Below are positions 10,039 through 19,425 of a stretch of 37,999 nt of DNA, piece after piece. The translations under genes were made by a program, and so were the position numbers. The DNA lies in the NCBI GenBank assembly GCA_947305945.1, contig CAMZFA010000003.1:1-37999 (forward strand), read 5' to 3'. The stretch's first letter is position 1, and each line of letters begins with the position of its first letter. A model generated the notes under the pieces. The model searched no databases. It saw nothing but the letters and a program-made list of their open reading frames with translations, and was not told the origin of the DNA. The DNA comes from an uncultured Spirochaetales bacterium. Its GTDB lineage: Bacteria > Spirochaetota > Spirochaetia > Sphaerochaetales > Sphaerochaetaceae.

Positions 10039-10056
10039 ATGCATACAGATATGCAT
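10039..10056. promoter_or_regulatory. 18-bp operator-like inverted repeat ATGCATA-CAGA-TATGCAT upstream of glpK
   Basis: Perfect 7-bp arms with a 4-nt spacer, just downstream of a TATAAT box. Confidence 0.6.
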
Positions 10057-10061
10057 TATGA

Positions 10062-10088
10062 ATTATAACTCAAGAGAAGGGATTGCAA
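10062..10088 (-). promoter_or_regulatory. Putative glpK promoter (TATAAT; possible -35 TTGCAA with short 15-bp spacing)
   Basis: Minus strand TTGCAA-15-TATAAT; consensus -10, suboptimal spacing. Confidence 0.45.
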
Positions 10089-10096
10089 AAGGTCTG

Positions 10097-12973
10097 TCAG
10101 AGAGGAAGTTCCACTCTTGAGGCACCGGCCTCAGATGCCACGGAGTCCGCAAGAAGCGCACCGCAGACTGAGGCATCGGCGTGCTTTGCCGCCATGAGTT
10201 TTCCAAGCCTTTTTCCGGCCTTTTCAAGGTCCTCAACCGTGAGGGAAAGAAGGATCTTCCTGCGCCTCAGATAGTTCTGATCCGTGATGGCAAAGAGGCT
10301 TCTGCGGAAGGCCTCCGCGCAGAAGGCCGAAGGAGCAAGAGGCTTGAGTTCGCGCCCTATCACCGTGACCACCGTGCTGTCCAGTTCCGCACGGCTTATA
10401 CTGCATCCGGCAACCTTGTCGTAGACATTGTAAGTAGTGCTTACAGACGGGTCGCGGTAGGAGGAAAGCACGTAGAGCCTGTCACTCATGTGGACATGGG
10501 ATTCCACCCCGTAGGCCCCGCCTTTTGCGCGTACCTCGTTCCACAGCCAGGTGTTTCCGGTAACCGATGCAAAGAGCATGTCGGCCACAAGGTCCTCCTC
10601 TGTTTCTCCGCTCAGGTCAAAGACCCTGGCATTGAATGCAGGACCCGAGGAAAGGGTTAGTAAGTCAAACTTACTATTGCCCTGTATGCCCTCGACAATT
10701 AAGTTATGACTCCTTACCAACTCTCCTTCAGATAGGACGCAAGTCTTTTCTTTGACAATATTTATGCACTCTTTCATCATGTCTTCACTGCAGCCCAGTC
10801 CGAAGATAAGTCCTGCCTTGGTGAAAATCTTTCCGGCAAGTTTTGCAAGGTCTTCCCCAAGCTTCCCAAGGCCCTTTTCATCAAGTTCCCTGAGGCTCTT
10901 CATGTTAAGCCATGCCCGGGTTCCGCCCACAATATCCATGATGAGCATGGGTTCGGAAACAGCAGATGAGGCATACATGGATGCAAAGCTGTTGGCACTG
11001 TACTGGTAGTTCTGTTCAAAGCCTGTGAGAAGGTCCGTAAGGGAGTCTCTGATGCGGCCGGTATCCCGTAAATCCGCATCACTGAGAAGGTGCATGACAA
11101 GCTCCATGGCCTGTGCAAAATAACGGCCAAGAGCCTTGGCTCTGACCATGACATAGGAGGCGGTTGTGCCGTCATTGAGGCGGCTGCAGCCGTGGCTTAC
11201 CGAGAAGTCTCCGGTGACCATTCTCATCTGTCTTCCAACCTCTGTGTAGTCCATGTCCGAGGTGCCGCACATCTGAAGCATGCGGATCATCAGGGGAAGG
11301 ATTCTCCACTCCTCCTCAGTCAGGAAATCCGTGCGGAAAGCCATATCCGCATAGACCACTGAATTTGTGAAAAGACAGGACTTCCTGAGCTGGAAGGGAA
11401 GACCTTCCACACTCTCAAGGGCATATGGTCTTATCTGTTCGGGAAGATCATTGCGGTCAATCTTCTCAATGGTTGCCAGAGCCTCAGGGCTGTCCTCCCT
11501 GCTCAGAAATTCATTGAACTCCTTCTCGTCTTTTTCAAGAGCCGCAGGATCCGCGGCACTGCGGAATTCCCTGAACCTCTCATCAAGTTTTGCCTGAAGG
11601 TTCTTCTCAAAGTCAGGGTCGTATGAACTTGTGGTGTGGCATCTCAGGGGATTGGACACAAGAAGATTCTCAATGAGATTTTCAAAATAACGGCCCTTTG
11701 AAACTTCTCCCTTGAGTCTCTCAAAGAGGGCAACATCATCAAGAGCGGGCTCCGGGGCAAGGCCCCTTGTCCAGTAGTTACCGCACTTGACGGCAAGGTT
11801 GATTCCGTAGGGAAGTCCGCTTCCCTGGATCTCCATAAGGCGGAACTCCTGCCTTCTCATGGCCCCTTCCACCTCAACAGGGTCAATACCGTCAGAGGCA
11901 ATCTTCTTCAGAGTCCCGATAAGGAAGTTCTCAATCTCCTCAATCTTATCCTCCGAAGCTCCTGTGAAGCCTGCGGAGAATGTAAGAAGCGGACTGTAGT
12001 AGTCCAGACCCGAAAGCGGATTCAGATCCTCACCAAGACCTGACTCGATAATCTTTCTGTAAAGCGGTGAGCCGGGATTGCCCAGAAGTATATCTGTCAG
12101 GATTGACTGCGACAGAACGGCAAAGGGGTCATCCGCCGGACCGGTCACCCAAGTGACAAGGGCACCGGCTGCCGTCTTGGACGGACATAATGCCGTTTTG
12201 CGTATGGGAGAATTAAATTCAAGCTTATATTTTTCCGGGTTCGGAATAATTTTTCCGTTGTTCCATCTGCCCAGGTTTTCCTTTCCGAGGTACAGTTTTT
12301 CAAGCCTGTCCAGATACTCACGGGCATCAAGGTCTCCGTAGAGGAAAAGGCGGCAGTTGGAAGGGCTGTACCACTTCCTGTAACGGGCAAGGTACTCCTC
12401 ATAGGTTAGTCCGGTTATACAGAGAGGGTCTCCGCCGCTGTTGTAGCTTGCAGCAGTACCGGCAAAGACAGCCTCGTTTATGGCATTGCTTACAATGGAG
12501 TCCTCCGAGTTGTCCGCACCCCGCATCTCGTTGAACACCACACCGTCCACGCCCTTGTCAAAGAACCTTACTCCTTCCTGCTCGAAGGACTGCTTTCTTA
12601 GCAGGGGGTTGAATACGGCATCGGCATAAACGTTGAACAGAATGTCAAAGTCCTTTTTCAGCGGAGACGCAAAGGGATACATGGTCTTGTCCGTGAAAGT
12701 CATGGCGTTGAGGAAGGTGTTGGGGCTGGAGTTGATCAGCTGGCTGAACGGATCCTTGACCGGATAACGGCCCGAGCCGCACAGGACCGTGTGCTCCAGA
12801 ATGTGGGCAACACCCTTGCTGTCCTCAGACGGAGTTGCAAATATGAAATCCCCGCAGAGCTCAGTGCTTTTGTTCTTCAGGTGAAAGACTTCCATGCCGG
12901 TAAGGTCATGGACATAATAGATTCCCTCTCCGTCATATGACTTCATGACGGTTCTTCTGATTTCATTAAACAT
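10097..12973 (-). CDS. M16C-family zinc metallopeptidase (presequence-protease-like)
   Basis: Inverted zinc motif HILEHTVLCGS near the N-terminus; 958-aa architecture. Confidence 0.93.
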   Translation of the reverse strand: MFNEIRRTVMKSYDGEGIYYVHDLTGMEVFHLKNKSTELCGDFIFATPSEDSKGVAHILEHTVLCGSGRYPVKDPFSQLINSSPNTFLNAMTFTDKTMYPFASPLKKDFDILFNVYADAVFNPLLRKQSFEQEGVRFFDKGVDGVVFNEMRGADNSEDSIVSNAINEAVFAGTAASYNSGGDPLCITGLTYEEYLARYRKWYSPSNCRLFLYGDLDAREYLDRLEKLYLGKENLGRWNNGKIIPNPEKYKLEFNSPIRKTALCPSKTAAGALVTWVTGPADDPFAVLSQSILTDILLGNPGSPLYRKIIESGLGEDLNPLSGLDYYSPLLTFSAGFTGASEDKIEEIENFLIGTLKKIASDGIDPVEVEGAMRRQEFRLMEIQGSGLPYGINLAVKCGNYWTRGLAPEPALDDVALFERLKGEVSKGRYFENLIENLLVSNPLRCHTTSSYDPDFEKNLQAKLDERFREFRSAADPAALEKDEKEFNEFLSREDSPEALATIEKIDRNDLPEQIRPYALESVEGLPFQLRKSCLFTNSVVYADMAFRTDFLTEEEWRILPLMIRMLQMCGTSDMDYTEVGRQMRMVTGDFSVSHGCSRLNDGTTASYVMVRAKALGRYFAQAMELVMHLLSDADLRDTGRIRDSLTDLLTGFEQNYQYSANSFASMYASSAVSEPMLIMDIVGGTRAWLNMKSLRELDEKGLGKLGEDLAKLAGKIFTKAGLIFGLGCSEDMMKECINIVKEKTCVLSEGELVRSHNLIVEGIQGNSKFDLLTLSSGPAFNARVFDLSGETEEDLVADMLFASVTGNTWLWNEVRAKGGAYGVESHVHMSDRLYVLSSYRDPSVSTTYNVYDKVAGCSISRAELDSTVVTVIGRELKPLAPSAFCAEAFRRSLFAITDQNYLRRRKILLSLTVEDLEKAGKRLGKLMAAKHADASVCGALLADSVASEAGASRVELPL

Positions 12974-14357
12974 AAACAGCCTTTACCAGTGAGTAGAAAA
13001 TGTCCGAGATTGTGTTTCTGCCGTTCTCAAATGCTTCTTCAAAACTGTTGCCGAAGCCGGTTGCGTAGACGATTCCGCTTGAATAGACAATGCTGGAATC
13101 CCTGAGGTTGTATAGTGTTACCGAGCCTTCCATGGAAACCGCGGTAACGCCGGTATCGGATACAACCGTCTCTATAATTCCCGAACGGGAAAGGAAAAGC
13201 ACACCTGCATCCGGGAACCTGCTTGCGGCACTGTCCACAAGGAACAGATCCTGAAGATCATATTCGGCGGGGCTGCTGATTGCCTGCGCTCCGTCCTTTT
13301 CAAACAGACCGGCAATGTAATCCGTACTTGTTCCGTCCGAAATATACTGTCCCGAAGAAGAGTATTCCAGGGCGGTGACGGCAATCACGCCCATGGAGTG
13401 TTTTTTCTGATATGCAAAGTTGAAGCTGGTGTCCAGCATGGCCTCCCTGAGTTTCCTTGCGGCACTTTCGGATACCTCGGCCACTTCACTGATCTCATCT
13501 GAAAGACCCAGCATGAAGGTGACCGTGCCGGATGCAAGAATGTTCGGGTTTACCGCTGTGAAGTGGAAAAGGCCCTTGGAATCCGTGCTGAAAACGTACG
13601 AATCATTGTAGGTCTCGTACCTTCCGTCAACAGCCTCAAAGGATGTGAAGACCGGACACTCGGCAACCGGGGAGCTGATGAAGCTTCCGCGTCTTCTGAC
13701 GCTGACCGTGCATGAGGGTATTTCCGGATGCGGGTCCTGAACTGTCATCTCAATTGTTCCCAGAACGTACAGAACCTCATCAAGGATGGTATCAAAACTG
13801 TACTCCTTCCTGAGGTTTCTGGTATCCGTTTTTCCGGAAAGGACCATGGACTGCAGGTAGTATCTCAGGCCGGTGATATCGTGGCCCTGCTTTATTTCTT
13901 CATCGCCCTTGAGGATAAGGGCTTCTATTCGGTCAAGTCTTGTGCCAAGTTCAACGGCCTCCGGGCTTCTGAAGCTGTCAAGAATTGACCTGTCAGCAAC
14001 CACGCGGATAAGGACCATCACGTTACCGTCCTCTCCGGTGCGCACAAATCTTTCCGACACGGCAAGACCGTAGGCGGCAATGGTTCCGTCAGTGGAAAGT
14101 TCCCTGTAGACAGACCTTGATGTGGGTGTTCCCAGGTAGGAGGAAAGTTTGTCCGTAAGGTCCGTGAACGCAATCAGTTCCGCCTGTCTCTGCGTGGAAG
14201 CCGTTCCCTCGCCCACAAAGAAGACCTGTGTCTTGGTGTTCCTGGAGCCGAAGTACCACAGGGGAAGGCCGGACTCCAGGCTCTTCATCAGGCTGCAGCC
14301 GGAAAGGCAGAGAACGAGGAGAATCAGAACTGAAATGCGGGTGCGGAGCTTTCTCAA
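12966..14357 (-). CDS. LPP20-like lipoprotein
   Basis: Lipobox LCLSGC; GEGTASTQRQAELIAFTDLTDKL region resembling LPP20 family. Confidence 0.6.
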   Translation of the reverse strand: MRKLRTRISVLILLVLCLSGCSLMKSLESGLPLWYFGSRNTKTQVFFVGEGTASTQRQAELIAFTDLTDKLSSYLGTPTSRSVYRELSTDGTIAAYGLAVSERFVRTGEDGNVMVLIRVVADRSILDSFRSPEAVELGTRLDRIEALILKGDEEIKQGHDITGLRYYLQSMVLSGKTDTRNLRKEYSFDTILDEVLYVLGTIEMTVQDPHPEIPSCTVSVRRRGSFISSPVAECPVFTSFEAVDGRYETYNDSYVFSTDSKGLFHFTAVNPNILASGTVTFMLGLSDEISEVAEVSESAARKLREAMLDTSFNFAYQKKHSMGVIAVTALEYSSSGQYISDGTSTDYIAGLFEKDGAQAISSPAEYDLQDLFLVDSAASRFPDAGVLFLSRSGIIETVVSDTGVTAVSMEGSVTLYNLRDSSIVYSSGIVYATGFGNSFEEAFENGRNTISDIFYSLVKAVYV

Positions 14358-15010
14358 AGCCTGACCCCCAGAACAACGGAAACCGTCCCGTCCTTCAGCG
14401 TGAGGTCTGAGGCAAAACCGGTCATCCTCGAATAATCAACGCCCCAAAGAAAGCGCCCTATGCTGTGCCTGTACCCGCCGCCGTAAACCGCGGCAAAGGC
14501 AAGCGGCTTTCTGACTATGGCGCCCACGTAGGCAAAACCGCCCACCGACGCATCTTCCAGCAGGGTGAATGAAGTTGGGAACACCTTGCTCAGCGGAATA
14601 TCAACGGTAAAGCCCGCCATTGCAAACGGCTTTTTGAGCTTGTAATAGTAACCGCCGGCAACCGATGGCTGAACGGGATAAAGTGCACTTGTCACACTTG
14701 CACTTGCCATGGCCCTGTTCATTGAGACAGAGGCCGATACCGTGGTCAGCACCCCTCTGTTGAACAGCTCGGTGTCCTTTTCCACAACCCCCTTGGTATA
14801 TATCTTGTCCAGCATGGCGGCACCGCTGCTGACCGACTGAACAATGAAGATGCTTCCGTCTTCGGTCACATATACCATGCCCCTTTCGGGGTCCTCAAGG
14901 TTAGTACTTGAAACCGTGTTCCTGTAAATGTATTCAACACTCTGCGACCACACAGGGCAGAGGCAGAGGGTAATTGCAATCAATAATAAAAGTCTTTTCA
15001 TTTTGTCCAC
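14354..15010 (-). CDS. Exported outer-membrane beta-barrel-like hypothetical protein
   Basis: Signal peptide MKRLLLLIAITLCLCPVWSQ; amphipathic strands, C-terminal SVVLGVRL; overlaps the next gene by 4 bp. Confidence 0.55.
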   Translation of the reverse strand: MDKMKRLLLLIAITLCLCPVWSQSVEYIYRNTVSSTNLEDPERGMVYVTEDGSIFIVQSVSSGAAMLDKIYTKGVVEKDTELFNRGVLTTVSASVSMNRAMASASVTSALYPVQPSVAGGYYYKLKKPFAMAGFTVDIPLSKVFPTSFTLLEDASVGGFAYVGAIVRKPLAFAAVYGGGYRHSIGRFLWGVDYSRMTGFASDLTLKDGTVSVVLGVRL

Positions 15011-16227
15011 TGATTCACTATCTCCAGCAATAATAATGCGGCATCATTCATTGCTTCAAGGGCTGCCCACTCACAGCAGCTGTGCATATTGTGACCGCCC
15101 GCATAGATATTGGGGCAGGCAATCCCCCTTGCCGCGGCAATCCGGGCACCGTCCGTGCCGCCCCTGATCACCCTGTCTTCAAGCGGCTGTCCCAGGGCTC
15201 TGCCTGCATCCCAAACAGCCTGGAGGGCCTTCGGGTTGCTGCGGGCACTTTCTCCCATGTTCAGATAACTGATTTCGGAGCTGAATTCAACCTTTCCGCC
15301 CCTGAACAGGGCCTCCGTGGAAGAGGCCAGCTTCTCAAGCACCCTGATTCTTTCCTTCAGGGCATCATAGTCAAAGTCCCTGAGAAGGAGGTTCAGCTTT
15401 GCTTTCTCCACATTTCCCTCAGCCTCATGGGCACAGTAATAACCCTGTCTGCCGTCCGTTGCCTCAGGGCTTTCGGCCTGAGGGAGGGAGGAAACATAGT
15501 GACAGAGCATTGTAAGGGCATTTACCATGCGGCCGCGTGCGTCTCCCAGATGGTATGGCACGCCCTTGAAGCGCACCTCAACGCTTGCCGCGTTGAAGCA
15601 CTCGGAGGATATCTCATATCTTGTGCCGCCGTCCATTGTGTAAAGGACGGTGCTGTGAAGGCGTGAGGCATCAAAGAAGTCCATGCCGAAGCCTGTTTCC
15701 TCATCCGGAGAGAGGAGAATCTCAATCTCTCCGTGTTTTATCTGCGGGTTCTCAACCAGGCGGTGCACAGCCGTCATTATCTCGGCAACGCCGCTCTTGT
15801 CATCGCTTCCCAGAAGCGTGGTGCCGTCGGAGACAACCAGTGTCGTGCCTTTATAGGGCGCAAGCTCGGGATTTTCCGCGGCTTTGATCACAAGGCCGGA
15901 CTTAAGGACAATGTCCCCGCCGTCATAGCTTTCAATCACCCGGGGCTTCACGCCGTTTCCCATCACGTCCGACGCAGTGTCCACATGGGCGCTGAAACCA
16001 ATGCAGGGAACGTCCGGCATATTGGCCGGAATGCGGGCCAGAAGGTAGCCGCAGGAGTCAAGTTCAACATCCTCAAGGCCCATGTCCCGCAGTTCCTTTT
16101 CAAGCATTCTGAGAAGGTCCCACTGGCCCTCCGTGGAAGGGTGCTTTGTGCGGGCAACGTGGGCGTTGCTCATGGTATCAGTCTTCACGTATCGGATAAA
16201 GCGTTCCAAAAGTTCTTTGCGGAACAT
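14998..16227 (-). CDS. pepT: Peptidase T (tripeptide aminopeptidase, M20B)
   Basis: FRKELLERFIRYVKTDTMS, GFSAHVDTASDVMG, LLSPDEETGFGMDFFD, GGTDGARIAARG-type C-terminus; start refined to MFRKEL. Confidence 0.93.
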   Translation of the reverse strand: MFRKELLERFIRYVKTDTMSNAHVARTKHPSTEGQWDLLRMLEKELRDMGLEDVELDSCGYLLARIPANMPDVPCIGFSAHVDTASDVMGNGVKPRVIESYDGGDIVLKSGLVIKAAENPELAPYKGTTLVVSDGTTLLGSDDKSGVAEIMTAVHRLVENPQIKHGEIEILLSPDEETGFGMDFFDASRLHSTVLYTMDGGTRYEISSECFNAASVEVRFKGVPYHLGDARGRMVNALTMLCHYVSSLPQAESPEATDGRQGYYCAHEAEGNVEKAKLNLLLRDFDYDALKERIRVLEKLASSTEALFRGGKVEFSSEISYLNMGESARSNPKALQAVWDAGRALGQPLEDRVIRGGTDGARIAAARGIACPNIYAGGHNMHSCCEWAALEAMNDAALLLLEIVNQWTK

Positions 16228-16721
16228 CAGTTCTCCTCCTTCATGTCCCATCCCAGGGCATTGTAGAGCAGGCTTCTGTTTTTGAAGAGTTTCACGCTGG
16301 TGAACGAGACGCTTGAATACTCAGTGTGGACGGTAAAGCCCTTGCGAACTCCGGCAACCTTGCCGAATCCCACTGATTTTATGTCTGAAATATCCACAGA
16401 CCAGACCGCGGAAAAGGTTCCGTCCGTATTGCGGGAGATCAGGTTTATGCGGCCGTCTGAGAAGCACATTCTTCCGCGTTGCAGGTCATCACGCACGTCA
16501 GGGCCCACTTTTCCCACGAAAAACGAGGTATCCGGGGTCCTGCCCAGAACCCTGGCTGCGCGCTTCAGAGACACCCAGAACATGGCAAACCACAGCAGTG
16601 CAACCAGTGCGAACATAACGAGATAGACCGACCAGTAGAGTGCATCCGAGGGGAAGTACCCGCGGCCGAAAACAACCACTACGAACAGCAGCAGAATCAG
16701 TACTTTCAAAACTTTGTCCAT
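16227..16721 (-). CDS. Two-TM membrane protein with a C-terminal PH-like domain, unknown function
   Basis: Two N-terminal hydrophobic helices, then a beta-rich region; 3' end overlaps pepT start. Confidence 0.55.
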   Translation of the reverse strand: MDKVLKVLILLLFVVVVFGRGYFPSDALYWSVYLVMFALVALLWFAMFWVSLKRAARVLGRTPDTSFFVGKVGPDVRDDLQRGRMCFSDGRINLISRNTDGTFSAVWSVDISDIKSVGFGKVAGVRKGFTVHTEYSSVSFTSVKLFKNRSLLYNALGWDMKEEN

Positions 16722-16834
16722 AGGCAAATTTTATGAAAGAAACGGGTGAATAACAATGAAATTGATTCAAAAAGGTGAAAAAAACGGGGGGAGGAAAATG
16801 CCGTAAACCGACATAAGTATAAGTAGGAGGGTTT

Positions 16835-18868
16835 ATGAAACCGAGACTCGTTTTCATCATGGCGGTGTGCCTGCTGTTGTGCCTGACGTTTTCCGCATTG
16901 GTTTCCTGCTCGCAGGAGGCGGGGACCGGGACAATGCGGATACTGCTGCACAGCAACGACGGCAAGACACCGAAGACCATTGCACCGGATGAATCGGTCA
17001 ACCGCATAACGCGGTACACCGTCCGCGGCTCCGGCCCGGGCGGAAAGTCCTTCACTATGGACTCAACCAGTTCATCCGTCATTCTGGAGGGCATGCCGCT
17101 GGGCAACTGGAGCCTGTCCGCAACCGCCTACAGTTCAAAAGGGAGGGAACTTGCCAGAGGCAGCACCAATGCCAGCCTGACTTCCGACCAGGAACCGGTG
17201 ACCGTGATTCTGGATCCGGTGGCGGGTAAAGGCTCAATGCAGATAAGATTTGAGTGGGACAGCGGGCTTACAGGGGTAAGCCTTAAGGCATCGCTGCTGG
17301 CCGCCGCCGGAGCTTCAGGCGGGTCGGACAGCGGCACGGGCAGCAGCACGGGCAGCAACACGTTGGTCAGGCAGCAGACGTTCAGTCCACAATCCGGCGT
17401 TTCCTACTGCTCGTGGACCGTTTCGGAGCTTGACGAGGGGTCCTATATCCTGAGCGCGGAGCTGATGTGCAATTCCGTGCGCACCGGCGGGGCTGCCGAG
17501 GCGGTGGTGATTGTGAGCGGCGAGAAGACCTCCGGGACTGTGAGCCTTGCATCTGACGGCAGCGGGAACAGCGGCACCTCGGCAAAGCTGAGCGGACTGG
17601 CCGACCTGATGGCAAGCGGGGAAAGCCACACCGTGACCGTGGTGCCGGAAGGTTACTATGCCGCTTCATCGGCGTACACCGTGACGTGGTACCTGGACGG
17701 GGTACAGATTTCCCTGCCGGCTGCGCTTAAAGCCGAGGGCAACAGCATAACAATAGTCCCGGAAACCGGTTCGCACACACTGAGCGCCGTGATAACAGAC
17801 CCGGCAACGGGCGGTGTCACCTCGGCTTCAGGCAGGTTCACCGCAAAGCCCATGGGTGAAAAAGGCTGCGCCGTCTACTCGTCGGTAATTGAACACGCAG
17901 ACAGCGGGCCGCTGTACCTGAATGCAAACCAGATTGTCAGGCCGTTTGCCGGAAGTTACTTCCTCTCCGCCTCTCCCGGGTTCGGCACGCTCCAGCTCAT
18001 CTCGTTCAAATCCGGCGTGCTGACAGTGGAGCAGACCCTGGATTGTCAGGACAGCCTGTGGTCACGCCTGTCCTATATGAGCGGCATGTGGGCCGACTAC
18101 CGCTCGGAGTTTGCGGGATTTACCGGCAGCTCCACGGATGTGAACGTCCTGCGCCTGAAGAACGGCCAGCTTGAATACGCGCTCTACGGGGATAAGCCGG
18201 AGATTGTAAGCGGCACGCTCACCTCGCCGTATGTAAATCTGAACGACATAAGATGCGGCTCAATAAATCCTTACGGGGAAGACACATGCATCTTCTTCTG
18301 CCCCTCCGCCGGCACCAAGGTCCTGATAGAGGTGACGGATACACTTGGCATCAAGACGCGCTGCGGAATGCTCAAGCCGGAAAACATCTTCAACCCCGCC
18401 TTCATCAAGGCAAACAACATCTCGGTCATCTGCGCCGGGCAGAACACGGGCACCCTCTACGCCGCCTCGTTCGACGGCCTGGGCAGGACCTCGGTCTGGA
18501 AGGCCAACACCACAAGCTTCCAGACAATCCGACACGCCGTCTTCCTCTCGGACAACATCCTCATCCTCTCCGACGGCAAAAAGCTGGCCCTCTTCTCCTC
18601 CCAGGACGGCATGACGTGGATTGAAAGACGCACCTCGGCCACCCCCGCGCTGGACATACAGGCCGTCCAGGACAAAGGCCTGTTCTACGTACTCACCGCA
18701 CCCGACACGCTCGCATCATTCAAATCCAACGGCACCGTGATAGAGCATCTGGGCAGCGCCACGGTACCCTTCGGGGCCGTCTCAATTGCAGCCGGACCCG
18801 ACCATATTCTTGCCGTCTCCGCAGACGGCGATATTGCAATCTACGAGATTGCAGGAGGTGATTTATGA
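16835..18868 (+). CDS. Large lipoprotein of unknown function; N-terminal beta-sandwich-like repeats, C-terminal propeller-like region
   Basis: SD AGGAGG; signal peptide and lipobox SALVSC; Ser/Gly linker; WD/propeller-like C-terminal repeats. Confidence 0.7.
   Translation: MKPRLVFIMAVCLLLCLTFSALVSCSQEAGTGTMRILLHSNDGKTPKTIAPDESVNRITRYTVRGSGPGGKSFTMDSTSSSVILEGMPLGNWSLSATAYSSKGRELARGSTNASLTSDQEPVTVILDPVAGKGSMQIRFEWDSGLTGVSLKASLLAAAGASGGSDSGTGSSTGSNTLVRQQTFSPQSGVSYCSWTVSELDEGSYILSAELMCNSVRTGGAAEAVVIVSGEKTSGTVSLASDGSGNSGTSAKLSGLADLMASGESHTVTVVPEGYYAASSAYTVTWYLDGVQISLPAALKAEGNSITIVPETGSHTLSAVITDPATGGVTSASGRFTAKPMGEKGCAVYSSVIEHADSGPLYLNANQIVRPFAGSYFLSASPGFGTLQLISFKSGVLTVEQTLDCQDSLWSRLSYMSGMWADYRSEFAGFTGSSTDVNVLRLKNGQLEYALYGDKPEIVSGTLTSPYVNLNDIRCGSINPYGEDTCIFFCPSAGTKVLIEVTDTLGIKTRCGMLKPENIFNPAFIKANNISVICAGQNTGTLYAASFDGLGRTSVWKANTTSFQTIRHAVFLSDNILILSDGKKLALFSSQDGMTWIERRTSATPALDIQAVQDKGLFYVLTAPDTLASFKSNGTVIEHLGSATVPFGAVSIAAGPDHILAVSADGDIAIYEIAGGDL
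17333..17362 (+). repeat. 12-bp in-frame repeat (rrcacgggcagc x2.5) encoding a Gly/Ser/Thr linker
   Basis: ggcacgggcagc / agcacgggcagc / aacacg, translated ...GTGSSTGSNT. Confidence 0.8.
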
Positions 18869-19416
18869 AAAAACTACTGACCTTGCCGGTCCTCTTCGCA
18901 GCCTGCACCCTTATGCTCCGGGCAGGCCTCTTCAACCGGTCCGCTGATTCCTCTGACGGCTCCGGCTTCAGACTGCCGCCGATCAGTATCAGCGCAGATG
19001 CCGCTTCAGCTCAGGACTACTTCCTGAAAACCGGCTCATACCAGATCAATGCAGACATCCGCATGGACATCTCGCAGATCTTCCAGCTCCGTCTCCCCGT
19101 GAACGTCACATTCAAGAAGGGCACCTGGATGGCGGACTGCGGCCTGATGATTACCGGGTACCCGGTTGACAACTGCGGCTTCAACCTGGGCGTGAACCTG
19201 ATCCAGGCCGGATACAGGCAGGGGAAATACTATGCCCTCAATGAGATTGTTTCCGGCTGGACCTTCAGATTCAAAGACCGCTGCTTTGTGGAGCCCCAGA
19301 TTGCCGTCAGGGACCCCTCTGGCGCCTTCAAAGACGAGTACGCGGAAATACTTGGAATCTTCCCGTGCTACAAAAACTTCAGAGTCCGCCTGCTGTGCGG
19401 AATCAAACTGTTATAG
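18865..19416 (+). CDS. Exported small beta-barrel-like hypothetical protein
   Basis: ATGA overlap with the upstream stop; signal peptide MKKLLTLPVLFAACTLMLRAG; strand-rich, C-terminal RVRLLCGIKLL. Confidence 0.6.
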   Translation: MKKLLTLPVLFAACTLMLRAGLFNRSADSSDGSGFRLPPISISADAASAQDYFLKTGSYQINADIRMDISQIFQLRLPVNVTFKKGTWMADCGLMITGYPVDNCGFNLGVNLIQAGYRQGKYYALNEIVSGWTFRFKDRCFVEPQIAVRDPSGAFKDEYAEILGIFPCYKNFRVRLLCGIKLL

Positions 19417-19425
19417 GAGAACAAA

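Noticed and set aside
10181-10660. 159-aa plus-strand ORF inside the M16C peptidase gene
   Set aside because: Antisense to the peptidase; no RBS or domain support.
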